64,000 bases of DNA. It comes from JAMIFN01 sp964544605 (GTDB lineage: Bacteria; Pseudomonadota; Gammaproteobacteria; Burkholderiales; Burkholderiaceae_C). A model generated the notes under the pieces. It searched no databases. It worked only from the letters and a program-made list of their open reading frames with translations, and was not told the DNA's origin. Location of the stretch: NCBI GenBank assembly GCA_964544605.1, contig CAZJBX010000005.1, forward strand, positions 1-64,000. The letters are read 5' to 3'. How positions within the stretch are numbered: the stretch's first letter is position 1; each line of letters opens with the position of its first letter. Below, in pieces: positions 32,141 through 41,449 of this stretch. Position numbers and translations under genes: made by a program.

Positions 32141-35007
32141 GCCAACAACCAGAACGCCATGCCATCAGCGCCCAATTGCACGATTGGGGGGTGCAACATT
32201 TATGCGCCGATAGCCGCCAAATTCAAGCTGGCGATGCCTTTATCGCTTGGCCTGGCTATGGCGTCGATGCGCGCCAATTTGTGGCCCAAGCCTTGGCCAA
32301 TGGTGCGACCGCATGCGTGGTCGAAGCCCAAGGGCTGGAAAACTGGCATTTCACCCACGAGCGCGTGCTGGCCCTGCAAAGCCTGAAACAAGAAGCTGGC
32401 CCCTTGGCTGCGGCTTTTTACGGCCAGCCCTCGCAGCAGCTCAAGCTCTGCGCCATCACGGGCACAAATGGCAAAACCTCTTGCGCATGGTTTTTGGCCC
32501 AAGCGATTGAAGCCCTGCCCGCCGATTGCGGCTTGGGCGGCTGCGGCCATATGGGCACTTTGGGCGTGGGCCGCATCACGCATTTGCAGCCCACTGGCCT
32601 GACCACCCCCGACCCCATGACCTTGCAGGCGCAATTGGCGCTGATGCTGCAAGACGGCTGCGGCGCTTGCGCCATTGAAGCCTCCAGCATTGGCCTAGAA
32701 GAAGGCCGCTTGGACGGCAGCCACATCCACACCGCCGTTTTCACCAACTTCAGCCAAGATCACTTGGACTACCACGGCAGCATGGATGCCTACTGGCAGG
32801 CCAAAACGCGGCTCTTTACTTGGCCGAACTTGCAAGCGGCCGTCATCAACGCCGATGACGCCAAAGCCGACGCGCTGCTGGCCCTGTGCCAAGCGCAGGG
32901 CTTGCGCACTTGGCGCTATAGCCTGAGCGACAGCAGCGCCGAGGTCTATGTCAGCGCACTGATCTTTAACGCCCAAGGCGCGCAGTTTGTGCTGCACGCG
33001 GGCGCGCACAGCGCCGCCATGCAACTGCCGCTCATGGGCGCTTACAACATTTCCAATGTGCTGGCCGTGGTCGCCACCTTGCTCAGCTTGGGCGTGGCGT
33101 TTGAGGCCGCCCACGCCGCCTGCGCCAGCTTGCAAGCCGTGCCTGGCCGTATGCAAATTCACAGCCGCACGGGCTGGCCCACCGCCGTGGTGGACTACGC
33201 CCACACGCCCGACGCCTTGGCCAAAGCCCTGCAAGCCCTGCGCCCCTTGGCGCAAGCGCAAGGCGGCAAACTGTGGTGCATATTTGGCTGCGGCGGCAAC
33301 CGCGATACCAGCAAGCGCCCCCTCATGGCTGCGGCGGCGCAAAACCATGCCGATGCCATCGTTATCACCAGCGATAACCCCCGCCATGAAGCGCCAGAGG
33401 CCATCGTGCAGGGCATCGTCTCAGGCATGAGCGCAGGCAAAGCCGCTTGGCATACCGAGCTGGACCGCCGCGCCGCCATTGCGTCGGCGCTAAAGCAGGC
33501 CGCGCCTGAAGATGTGCTGCTGATTGCGGGCAAAGGCCATGAAGACTACCAAGACATTGCGGGGCAAAAACTGCCCTTTTCTGACCTAGAGGAAATCCGC
33601 AAAGTGACCGACCCCCTCATGCGCTTGGGCCAAGTGCAAACTTGGCTGGAGGCCGCTGGCATGGCCTGCCGCCTCGTCGGCGATGCCCAAACCGCCATCC
33701 AGCGCCTGCACACCGATACCCGCAGCATCCAAGCGGGCGATTTATTCCTCGCCCTCAAAGGCGACAACTTTGATGCCAACACCATGCTGGGCCAAGCCAA
33801 GGCACAAGGCGCAGTTGCAGCCGTGGCCCACGGCGGCCTTGAAGCGGCTGGCCTGCACGGGCTGGAAGTGGCCGACACCAAACTGGCGCTGGGCCATATT
33901 GCCGCCGCTTGGCGCGCGCAGTTTGAGCTGCCCCTGATTGCCGTCACGGGCAGCAATGGCAAAACCACCGTCACGCAAATGATTGCCAGCATTTTGCGCA
34001 GCCATGCGGGTGAGGCCGCTTTCGCCACCCAAGGCAATTTGAACAACGACATTGGCGTGCCCCTGACCCTGCTGCGCCTGCGGCCTGAGCACCAAGTGGG
34101 CGTGGTCGAGCTGGGCATGAACCACCCTGGCGAAATCGACTACCTCGCCCGTTTGGTCAAACCCCAAGTGGCGGTGGTGAACAACGCCCAGCGCGAACAC
34201 CAAGAATTCATGCACAGCGTCGAGGCCGTGGCCCATGAGAACGGCAGCGTGCTCGACCACCTCAGCGCCAGCGGCGTGGCCGTATTTCCTGCCGATGATG
34301 CCTATAGCAGCGTCTGGCAAGAGAAAAGCCAAAACCACAAACGCCTGTTGTTTGCCCTGCAAGGCCAGGCCGACCTCACCGCCCAAGCCGAATGGCAGGC
34401 GGGCGCGTGGCAAGTCTCGGTCAGCAGCCCAGCGGGGCAATTCAACTTTGCCCTGCACATTGCGGGCCGCCACCATGTGAAAAACGCCTTGGCCGCCGCC
34501 GCCGCTGCTTTGGGCGCAGGCATTCCTGTAGCCGCCATTGCCGATGGTCTGAGCCGCTTTGAAGCCGTGGCGGGCCGCTGCCGTGCGCTGGGCCTGAGCT
34601 GGCGCGGCAGGCATATCGACCTGATTGACGACAGCTACAACGCCAACCCCGATTCCGTCAACGCTGCCATTGATGTGCTGGCCGAGCTGCCTGGCCCGCA
34701 TTTGCTGGTGCTGGGCGATATGGGCGAAGTCGGCGAACAAGGCGAAGCCTTCCACACCGAAGCGGGCGAATACGCCGCCGAGCGCGGCATTGAAAGCTTT
34801 TACGCCATTGGCGATTTGATGCGCTATGCCGCCAGCAGCTTCCCTGGGGCGCGGCATTTTGCCAATTTCGACAATTTGCAGGCCGCCTGCCTACGAGACG
34901 CACCGCTGTTCCGCAGCATTTTGATCAAAGGCTCGCGCTTTATGCGCTTGGAGCGCATCGTCGCCGCCCTGCAAGAAGAAGCGGCCCGACACGAGGGAGA
35001 AGAATAA
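32137..35007 (+). CDS. murE-murF: MurE-MurF fusion: UDP-MurNAc-tripeptide synthetase and tripeptide D-Ala-D-Ala ligase
   Basis: 956-aa fusion of two Mur ligases in one uninterrupted frame. MurE half (about 1-490): ATP loop GTNGKTS (109-115), DHLDYHGSMDAYWQAK, VDYAHTPDALAKAL, and DNPR (413-416), the motif for meso-diaminopimelate addition. MurF half (about 495-956): the HTDTRSIQAGDLFLAL N-domain, ATP loop GSNGKTT (605-611), ELGMNHPGEIDYL, DDSYNANPDSV and LVLGDMGEVGEQG. Each half has normal length, so both are probably active. Such fusions are known from Bordetella. Overlaps ftsI by 4 bp and mraY by 1 bp. Confidence 0.95.
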   Translation: MSQQPERHAISAQLHDWGVQHLCADSRQIQAGDAFIAWPGYGVDARQFVAQALANGATACVVEAQGLENWHFTHERVLALQSLKQEAGPLAAAFYGQPSQQLKLCAITGTNGKTSCAWFLAQAIEALPADCGLGGCGHMGTLGVGRITHLQPTGLTTPDPMTLQAQLALMLQDGCGACAIEASSIGLEEGRLDGSHIHTAVFTNFSQDHLDYHGSMDAYWQAKTRLFTWPNLQAAVINADDAKADALLALCQAQGLRTWRYSLSDSSAEVYVSALIFNAQGAQFVLHAGAHSAAMQLPLMGAYNISNVLAVVATLLSLGVAFEAAHAACASLQAVPGRMQIHSRTGWPTAVVDYAHTPDALAKALQALRPLAQAQGGKLWCIFGCGGNRDTSKRPLMAAAAQNHADAIVITSDNPRHEAPEAIVQGIVSGMSAGKAAWHTELDRRAAIASALKQAAPEDVLLIAGKGHEDYQDIAGQKLPFSDLEEIRKVTDPLMRLGQVQTWLEAAGMACRLVGDAQTAIQRLHTDTRSIQAGDLFLALKGDNFDANTMLGQAKAQGAVAAVAHGGLEAAGLHGLEVADTKLALGHIAAAWRAQFELPLIAVTGSNGKTTVTQMIASILRSHAGEAAFATQGNLNNDIGVPLTLLRLRPEHQVGVVELGMNHPGEIDYLARLVKPQVAVVNNAQREHQEFMHSVEAVAHENGSVLDHLSASGVAVFPADDAYSSVWQEKSQNHKRLLFALQGQADLTAQAEWQAGAWQVSVSSPAGQFNFALHIAGRHHVKNALAAAAAALGAGIPVAAIADGLSRFEAVAGRCRALGLSWRGRHIDLIDDSYNANPDSVNAAIDVLAELPGPHLLVLGDMGEVGEQGEAFHTEAGEYAAERGIESFYAIGDLMRYAASSFPGARHFANFDNLQAACLRDAPLFRSILIKGSRFMRLERIVAALQEEAARHEGEE

Positions 35008-36185
35008 TGTTGCCCAGTTTTGCCGCGTGGTTGCTTGCGCAAATGCCCGATTGGAGTGCCCTGCGCATCTTCCAATACCTGACCTTTCGCGCCGTCATGG
35101 CGGCGATGACGGCCCTTGTCATTGGCATAGGCTTAGGCCCCTTTGTGATTGACCGCCTCATGAGCTTGAAAATTGGCCAGCCCGTGCGCGGCTACGCCAT
35201 GCAAAGCCATTTGAAGAAAAACGGCACACCCACCATGGGCGGGGCGCTGATTTTGCTGGCCATAGGCATCTCCACCCTGCTGTGGTTTGACTGGAGCAAC
35301 CGCTTTGTCTGGGTCGTGCTATTGGTGACTTTTGGCTTTGGCGCCATTGGCTGGGTCGATGACTGGCGCAAAGTGGTGAACAAAGACCCTGAGGGCATGC
35401 GCTCGCGCGAGAAGTTTTTTTGGCAAACCGTGATTGGCCTGATTGCCTCTTTGTATTTGGCCTTCGCCATTTCAGAGCGCAGCAATGCCCAAGTCTGGGC
35501 GCTGTTTTTCAGCTGGGTCAGCTCAGGTTTTGATGTCAGCCTGCCACCCAAAGCGGGCTTGCTGCTGCCTTTTTTCAAGCAAGTGAGCTACCCCTTGGGC
35601 GTGTTCGGCTTTGTGGCCCTGAGCTTTGTCGTCATTGTCGGCGCGAGCAATGCCGTGAACTTCACCGATGGCCTAGACGGGCTGGCCACCATGCCCGTGG
35701 TCATGGTCGGCTCGGCCTTGGGCGTGTTTGCCTATGTCACCGGCCACGCCGTGTATGCGCCCTATTTGCAGTTGCACCACATTCCGGGCGCGGGCGAGGT
35801 CTTGATTTTCTGCGCCGCCATGGCGGGTGCGGGCTTGGCCTTTTTGTGGTTCAACGCCCACCCCGCGCAAATCTTTATGGGCGATGTCGGCTCCTTGGCC
35901 TTGGGCGGCGCTTTGGGTGTGATTGCCGTCATCGTGCGCCAAGAGATTGTGCTGGCCATCATGGGCGGCATTTTTGTGGCTGAGGTGCTCTCCGTCATGC
36001 TGCAAGTGACTTACTTCAAATACACCAAAAAACGCTATGGCGAGGGCCGCCGCATTTTCAAAATGGCCCCCTTGCACCACCATTTTGAGAAATCAGGCTG
36101 GGCCGAAACGCAAGTGGTCATTCGCTTTTGGATCATCACCATGCTGCTGTGCTTGGTCGGCCTGTCCACCTTGAAAATCCGCTGA
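35007..36185 (+). CDS. mraY: Phospho-N-acetylmuramoyl-pentapeptide-transferase
   Basis: 392-aa polytopic membrane enzyme that makes lipid I from UDP-MurNAc-pentapeptide and undecaprenyl phosphate. About ten transmembrane helices. Signatures: GTPTMGGALILLAI, FGAIGWVDDWRKV with the Asp pair, the NFTDGLDGLA loop, FMGDVGSLALGGALG, and the C-terminal PLHHHFEKSGWAETQVVIRFWI. The first nucleotide overlaps the murE-murF stop. Confidence 0.96.
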   Translation: MLPSFAAWLLAQMPDWSALRIFQYLTFRAVMAAMTALVIGIGLGPFVIDRLMSLKIGQPVRGYAMQSHLKKNGTPTMGGALILLAIGISTLLWFDWSNRFVWVVLLVTFGFGAIGWVDDWRKVVNKDPEGMRSREKFFWQTVIGLIASLYLAFAISERSNAQVWALFFSWVSSGFDVSLPPKAGLLLPFFKQVSYPLGVFGFVALSFVVIVGASNAVNFTDGLDGLATMPVVMVGSALGVFAYVTGHAVYAPYLQLHHIPGAGEVLIFCAAMAGAGLAFLWFNAHPAQIFMGDVGSLALGGALGVIAVIVRQEIVLAIMGGIFVAEVLSVMLQVTYFKYTKKRYGEGRRIFKMAPLHHHFEKSGWAETQVVIRFWIITMLLCLVGLSTLKIR

Positions 36186-36199
36186 TTCCCCCGCCGCTT

Positions 36200-37714
36200 A
36201 TGTTGCACTCTGCCCCCGCTCACACCGCCCCCTGCCGCCGCACCGCCTTGGTGCTGGGCTTGGGTGCCAGTGGCTTGGCCATGGCCCTTTGGCTGGCCCG
36301 CCAAGGCTGGCGCGTGCGCGTGGCAGACAACCGCGCTGCGCCGCCGCAACTGCCCGCTTTGCAAGCGGCCCTGCCTGATGCCGAGTTCATCAGCGTGCCC
36401 GAGTTTGGCGCCGATTTGCTCAGCGCCGATGTCGGCTTGGTCGCCAGCAGCCCCGGCCTGCCGCCTGTGGCCACAGCTCCTGGCCACACCGCCGCCCTGC
36501 GCCAAACGGCGCAAGAGGCGGGCATCGACTTTGTTGGCGAGCTGGCCCTATTCGCCCAAGGCTTGCGCGAGCTCGATGTGCTCTACGCCTACCGCCCCAA
36601 AGTGCTGGCGATTACCGGCAGCAATGGCAAAACCACCGTCACCAGCATGGTCGCCAAACTGGCCCAAGCCGCTGGTGCACGCATTGAAGTGGCGGGCAAT
36701 ATTGGCCCCTGCTTGCTGGACCGCCTGCGTGCGGGCTTGCAAGGCCATTGCCTGCCGCAAGTGTGGGTGCTTGAGCTGTCGAGCTTTCAACTGCATGACG
36801 GCCAAGGCTTTGCCCCCAGCGCCGCCTGCGTGCTCAATATCAGCGAAGACCACCTTGATTGGCACGGCAGCATGGCCGCCTATGTCGATGACAAGCTGAA
36901 AATTTTTGCGCCCAACACCACTGCCGTGGTGAACCGTGCCGCCAGCGAATCTGCCTTGCGCGAGCGCATCCGCAGCCCCCGCCAAATTCACTTTGGCCTC
37001 GATCACCCCGAAGGCCATTTGCACTTGGGCCTGACGCAACATGCGGGTATGCGCTGGCTGGAGCAATGCCAGTCTGATTTGGGCGATACGCCGCTGAAGA
37101 AAAACCAACAGCCCGAATACAGTTGGCAGCGCCTGATGCCCACCGATGGCCTGAAAATTCGCGGCCAGCACAACATCAGCAATGCTTTGGCGGCGCTGGG
37201 CCTCATCAGCGCCATTGATTTGCCGCTGGGCCCCGCCCTGCGCGCCTTGGCCGATTACACAGGCGAGCCGCACCGCTTGCAGCCCTTGGCTGAAGTGGCT
37301 GGCGTGGGCTTTGTCGATGACAGCAAAGGCACGAATGTGGGCGCAACCGTGGCCGCCATCGACAGCCTGGGCGCAGAGCTGAAAAACGGCCAGCGCCTGT
37401 GGCTGATTTTGGGCGGCGATGGCAAAGGCCAGAACTTTGCGCCCTTGACTTCGCCCTTGGCCCAATACGCTGGCGGCGCGGCCTTGATAGGCCAAGATGC
37501 CGCCGCCCTCGCCGCTGCCCTGCCCGCTGGCATGGCGCAGCAGCAGTGCCCCAGCATGGCCGAGGCCGTGCAATGGTGCGCCGCCCAAGCCCAAGCGGGC
37601 GATGTGGTGCTGCTCTCGCCCGCTTGCGCCAGCATCGATATGTATGCCAACTATGTCGCCCGCGCCGCTGATTTTGCGCAGGCCGTGGCCGCTTTAGAAC
37701 AGGGGGCGGTGTGA
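36200..37714 (+). CDS. murD: UDP-N-acetylmuramoyl-L-alanine:D-glutamate ligase
   Basis: 504-aa cytosolic Mur ligase that adds D-Glu. The Rossmann-like start RRTALVLGLGASGLAMALWLARQG supports the ATG at 36200; the frame is open upstream into mraY but that part is not MurD-like. The ATP loop is GSNGKTT (140-146), followed by NIGPCLLD, ELSSFQLH, DHLDWHGSMAAY and the C-terminal FVDDSKGTN and LLSPACASIDMYANY. It is somewhat longer than the E. coli enzyme (about 440) owing to loops. It starts 14 bp after mraY and overlaps ftsW. Confidence 0.94.
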   Translation: MLHSAPAHTAPCRRTALVLGLGASGLAMALWLARQGWRVRVADNRAAPPQLPALQAALPDAEFISVPEFGADLLSADVGLVASSPGLPPVATAPGHTAALRQTAQEAGIDFVGELALFAQGLRELDVLYAYRPKVLAITGSNGKTTVTSMVAKLAQAAGARIEVAGNIGPCLLDRLRAGLQGHCLPQVWVLELSSFQLHDGQGFAPSAACVLNISEDHLDWHGSMAAYVDDKLKIFAPNTTAVVNRAASESALRERIRSPRQIHFGLDHPEGHLHLGLTQHAGMRWLEQCQSDLGDTPLKKNQQPEYSWQRLMPTDGLKIRGQHNISNALAALGLISAIDLPLGPALRALADYTGEPHRLQPLAEVAGVGFVDDSKGTNVGATVAAIDSLGAELKNGQRLWLILGGDGKGQNFAPLTSPLAQYAGGAALIGQDAAALAAALPAGMAQQQCPSMAEAVQWCAAQAQAGDVVLLSPACASIDMYANYVARAADFAQAVAALEQGAV

Positions 37715-38973
37715 TGTTTGCTTGGCCCCAACAACTGAAACAACGCTGGCTCGATTGGCAAGAGCGCCGCGAAGTGGCCCGCGCCATGCCCAACACGCAC
37801 TGGGGTTACACGCCCATGCGCCGCCAAAGCGCCATCAAAGAAGTGGGCCTTGATTTGCCCCTGTTGGCAGTGGTGCTGGCTTTAATCGCCTGGGGCATGG
37901 TGATGGTGTATTCCACCACTTTGGCCTACCCCACCATGGCCATTTACAAAGGCTTCAAGCCCTACCACTTCATTCACAACCATATGCTTTTCATCGCCAT
38001 CGCTTTGATGGCAGGCACGGTGGCGTTTTTCATCAAAACCGAATGGATAGAGAAGTCCTCTTACTACCTGATTGCCATCACCTTTATTTTGCTGGTCTTG
38101 GTGCTGCTGGTGGGCGACAACACCAAGGGCAGCCAACGCTGGCTGAATTTGAAGCTCTTTAGTATTCAGCCCTCAGAGATTTTGAAGCTGGTGACGATTT
38201 TGGCGGCCTCCAACTACATCGCCCGCCGCTACGAGGTGGTGCAAACCACCATCATCAAGGCCGTGGCCCCCACCGCCGCCTACCTCACCGTGATGGGCGT
38301 GCTGCTGATGCTGCAACCCGATTTGGGCAGCCTGATGGTGGTCGCCGTGATTGCTTTTGCGATTTTGTTTTTGGGTGGTTTGCAGTTGCGCATGATTGTG
38401 GTGGCGGGCCTGTCCGTCATGGCGATTTTGAGCATTTTTTTGGTCATCACGCCTTGGCGGGCCGAGCGCGTGCTGGCCTTTCTCGACCCTTGGGCACCTG
38501 AGCACGCCATGAACAAAGCCTACCAATTGACCAATTCCATGATTGGTATGGGCCAAGGCGGGATTTTTGGCGTCGGCTTGGGCGACAGCCTAGAGAAGCT
38601 GCAATGGCTGCCCGAGGCCCACACCGATTACATCTTCAGCATCTTGGCCGAGGAATTGGGCCTTTTGGGTTCTTGGGGCTTTATTGCCCTGTTCGCGTGG
38701 ATGATTCACCGCAGCTTCTTCATTGGCCGCCGCGCCATCATGCTCGATCGCCTCTATGCGGGCATGGTGGCCCAAGGCGTGGCCGCTTGGTTGGGCTTCC
38801 AAGCCTTGTTCAATTTGGCCGTCACTATGGGGGTTGTGCCCACCAAGGGCTTGACCCTGCCCTTTATCAGCTTCGGCGGCTCGGCCATGGTCGTCAGCGT
38901 CGTCGCCATGGCCTTGGTTTTGCGCATTGACCACGACAACCGCCAACTGATGCGCGGGAGGGGCAACGCATGA
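37714..38973 (+). CDS. ftsW: Septal peptidoglycan polymerase FtsW
   Basis: 419-aa SEDS-family glycosyltransferase that works with FtsI at the septum. A cytoplasmic N-terminus of about 45 residues precedes roughly ten helices. SEDS landmarks: GSQRWLNLKLFSIQPSEILKL, MLQPDLGSLMVV, and the C-terminal VVPTKGLTLPFISFGGSAM. Start is ATG at 37714, or GTG one codon earlier (37711). The 3' end overlaps murG by 4 bp. Confidence 0.95.
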   Translation: MFAWPQQLKQRWLDWQERREVARAMPNTHWGYTPMRRQSAIKEVGLDLPLLAVVLALIAWGMVMVYSTTLAYPTMAIYKGFKPYHFIHNHMLFIAIALMAGTVAFFIKTEWIEKSSYYLIAITFILLVLVLLVGDNTKGSQRWLNLKLFSIQPSEILKLVTILAASNYIARRYEVVQTTIIKAVAPTAAYLTVMGVLLMLQPDLGSLMVVAVIAFAILFLGGLQLRMIVVAGLSVMAILSIFLVITPWRAERVLAFLDPWAPEHAMNKAYQLTNSMIGMGQGGIFGVGLGDSLEKLQWLPEAHTDYIFSILAEELGLLGSWGFIALFAWMIHRSFFIGRRAIMLDRLYAGMVAQGVAAWLGFQALFNLAVTMGVVPTKGLTLPFISFGGSAMVVSVVAMALVLRIDHDNRQLMRGRGNA

Positions 38974-40037
38974 CACAAGCCAAACAAAAAACCGCCCTCA
39001 TCATGGCCGGCGGCACAGGCGGGCACATCTTCCCTGGCTTGGCCGTGGCGCAAGCCCTGCAAGCGCGCGGCTGGCAAGTGCATTGGCTGGGCGCGGCTGG
39101 CAGTATGGAAGCACGCATCAGCGCCGAACACGGCATCCCGCTAGAAGTCGTCGATTTTGCTGGCGTGCGCGGCAAGGGCTTCAAACGCCTGCTGACTGCG
39201 CCTTGGCAATTGCTGCGCGCCGTGGGCCAAAGCCGCACCATTTTGCGCCGTTTGCAACCCAGCGTCGTCATTGGCTTTGGCGGCTACATCAGCGTGCCCG
39301 CAGGCTTGGCTGCCCGCATGGGCGGCAGGCCACTGTTTTTGCACGAACAAAACGCCATTGCGGGCATGAGCAACCGCCTGCTCTCGCACTTGGCGCAGCG
39401 CGTTTTCACCGCCTTCCCGCAAGTGCTGCCGCAAGGCGAATGGGTGGGCAACCCCTTGCGCGCTGAATTCACCGCACAAACCCCGCCGCAAGAACGCTTG
39501 GCCCAGCGCAGCGGCCCCTTGCGCCTGCTGGTTTTGGGCGGCAGCTTGGGCGCCAAAGCCTTGAACACCGTGCTGCCGCAAGCCTTGGCCCTCATCCCTG
39601 AGGCCGAGCGCCCCATCGTGGTGCACCAAAGCGGCGAAAAGCAAATTGCCGAACTGCAAGCCAATTACGCCGCCGCTGGCGTGCAGGCCGAGTTGCTGCC
39701 CTTTATCCACAATGTCGCCGAGCGCATGGCCGAAGCCGATTTGCTCGTTTGCCGCGCCGGGGCCAGCACCGTATGCGAGATTGCCGCCCTTGGCGCAGCG
39801 GCGATTTTTGTGCCCTTTCCCTTTGCCGTCGATGACCACCAAACCGCCAACGCCCGCTTTTTAAGCGAACACGGCGGCGGCATCCTCTGGCAACAAAACG
39901 ATTTGGACGCTGCCGCCTTGGCGCAGCGCCTGCAAGCCCTCAGCCGCACCGAGCTGAGCGCCCTGGCCAGCGCCGCCCAAGCGCAGGCCAAACTGGGCGC
40001 AGCGCAGCGCATGGCCCAAGCCTGTGAAGGACTCTGA
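38970..40037 (+). CDS. murG: Lipid II synthase MurG
   Basis: 355-aa GT-B glycosyltransferase that adds GlcNAc to lipid I at the inner membrane face. The N-terminal GGTGGHIFPGLAVA loop and HWLGAAGSMEARI, the middle VIGFGGYISVPAGLAA and LHEQNAIAGMSNRLL, and the C-terminal VLGGSLGAKALN plus VCRAGASTVCEIA UDP-binding region are all present. It starts 4 bp before the ftsW stop and ends 5 bp before murC. Confidence 0.95.
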   Translation: MTQAKQKTALIMAGGTGGHIFPGLAVAQALQARGWQVHWLGAAGSMEARISAEHGIPLEVVDFAGVRGKGFKRLLTAPWQLLRAVGQSRTILRRLQPSVVIGFGGYISVPAGLAARMGGRPLFLHEQNAIAGMSNRLLSHLAQRVFTAFPQVLPQGEWVGNPLRAEFTAQTPPQERLAQRSGPLRLLVLGGSLGAKALNTVLPQALALIPEAERPIVVHQSGEKQIAELQANYAAAGVQAELLPFIHNVAERMAEADLLVCRAGASTVCEIAALGAAAIFVPFPFAVDDHQTANARFLSEHGGGILWQQNDLDAAALAQRLQALSRTELSALASAAQAQAKLGAAQRMAQACEGL

Positions 40038-40042
40038 ACACC

Positions 40043-41449
40043 ATGAAACACGCCATCAAACACATCCACTTTGTCGGCATCGGCGGCAGCGGTATGCACG
40101 GCATTGCCGAAGTGCTGCATTACGAGGGCTACTGCATCAGCGGCTCCGATATGGCCGCCAGCGCCAGCTTGGCGCATTTGACCGCGCTGGGCGTGCGCAC
40201 CTTTATTGGCCACGACCCCGCCCATGTGGAAGACGCCGATTGCTTGGTCGTGTCCACCGCCATTTCTGCCGACAACCCCGAACTGCTGGCCGCCAAAGAG
40301 CGCGGCATCCCCGTCATCCAGCGCGCCGTCATGCTGGCCGAACTCATGCGCCTGCGCAAAGGCATTGCCGTAGCTGGCACACATGGCAAAACCACCACCA
40401 CCTCTTTGGTCGCCAGCATTTTGGCCGCCGCCGATTTGGACCCCACCTTCGTTATTGGCGGCCGCCTCAATAGCGCAGGCGTGAATGCCCGCCTCGGCCA
40501 AGGTGAATACATTGTGGTAGAGGCCGACGAATCGGATGCCTCCTTCCTCAATCTCTTGCCCATGATGTCCATCATCACCAACATCGATGCCGACCACATG
40601 GAAACCTACGGGCAAGACTTTGGCCGCCTCAAAGCCGCATTCCTCGAATTCTTGCAGCGCATGCCCTTCTACGGCGCGGCCATTGTCTGCATTGACGACC
40701 CTGGCGTGCAAAGCATCGTCGCCGACATCGACCGCCCCGTCACCCGCTACGGCCTCAGCGAAGAAGCCCAAGTGCGGGCCGTGGATGTGCGCGCCGATGG
40801 CAACCAAATGCACTTTGTGGTGCAACGCCAAACCGCCTACGGCCTGCCCGATTTGCCCATCACCCTCAACACCGTGGGCGAGCACAATGTGCGCAACGCT
40901 TTGGCTGCCATCTGCGTGGCCTGCGAAATTGGCGTGCCCGATGCCGCCATCGTGCAAGCCCTGGCCGAATTCAAAGGCGTGGGCCGCCGCTTCCAACACC
41001 ACGGCGATTGGCAGCACCAAGGCAAACACTTCACCCTGATTGACGACTACGGCCACCACCCCATTGAAATGCAGGCCACCATCGCCGCCGCCCGTGGCGC
41101 CTACCCCGAACGCCGCTTGGTGCTGGCCTTCCAACCACACCGCTACACCCGCACGCGAGACTGCTTTGAGGACTTCGTCAAAGTCCTCAGCACCGCCGAC
41201 GGCCTGCTCTTGGCCGAAGTCTATGCCGCTGGCGAGCAGCCCATTGCTGGGGCCGATGGCCGCGCCCTCACCCGCTCTGTGCGCCTCACGGCCAAGCTCG
41301 AACCGCAATTTGTGGCGGAAATCGAGGACATGCCGCAGGCCATTTTGGACGCCGCCCAAGACGGCGATGTCATCATTTGCATGGGCGCTGGCAGCGTCGG
41401 CGCCGTGCCCGCCCAAGTGGGCGCTTTGATTGAAAGTTTGAACGCATGA
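40043..41449 (+). CDS. murC: UDP-N-acetylmuramate:L-alanine ligase
   Basis: 468-aa first Mur ligase. The N-terminal HFVGIGGSGMHGIAEVLH is typical; the ATP loop is GTHGKTT (112-118), followed by EADESDASFLNLLP, NIDADHMETYG, EHNVRNALAAI, DDYGHHPIEMQATI and QPHRYTRTRDCFEDF. Full length. Overlaps ddlB by 4 bp. Confidence 0.96.
   Translation: MKHAIKHIHFVGIGGSGMHGIAEVLHYEGYCISGSDMAASASLAHLTALGVRTFIGHDPAHVEDADCLVVSTAISADNPELLAAKERGIPVIQRAVMLAELMRLRKGIAVAGTHGKTTTTSLVASILAAADLDPTFVIGGRLNSAGVNARLGQGEYIVVEADESDASFLNLLPMMSIITNIDADHMETYGQDFGRLKAAFLEFLQRMPFYGAAIVCIDDPGVQSIVADIDRPVTRYGLSEEAQVRAVDVRADGNQMHFVVQRQTAYGLPDLPITLNTVGEHNVRNALAAICVACEIGVPDAAIVQALAEFKGVGRRFQHHGDWQHQGKHFTLIDDYGHHPIEMQATIAAARGAYPERRLVLAFQPHRYTRTRDCFEDFVKVLSTADGLLLAEVYAAGEQPIAGADGRALTRSVRLTAKLEPQFVAEIEDMPQAILDAAQDGDVIICMGAGSVGAVPAQVGALIESLNA

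Noticed and set aside
39665..41416. 583-codon minus-strand frame
   Set aside because: Antisense to murG and murC; composition is the mirror image of the real genes.
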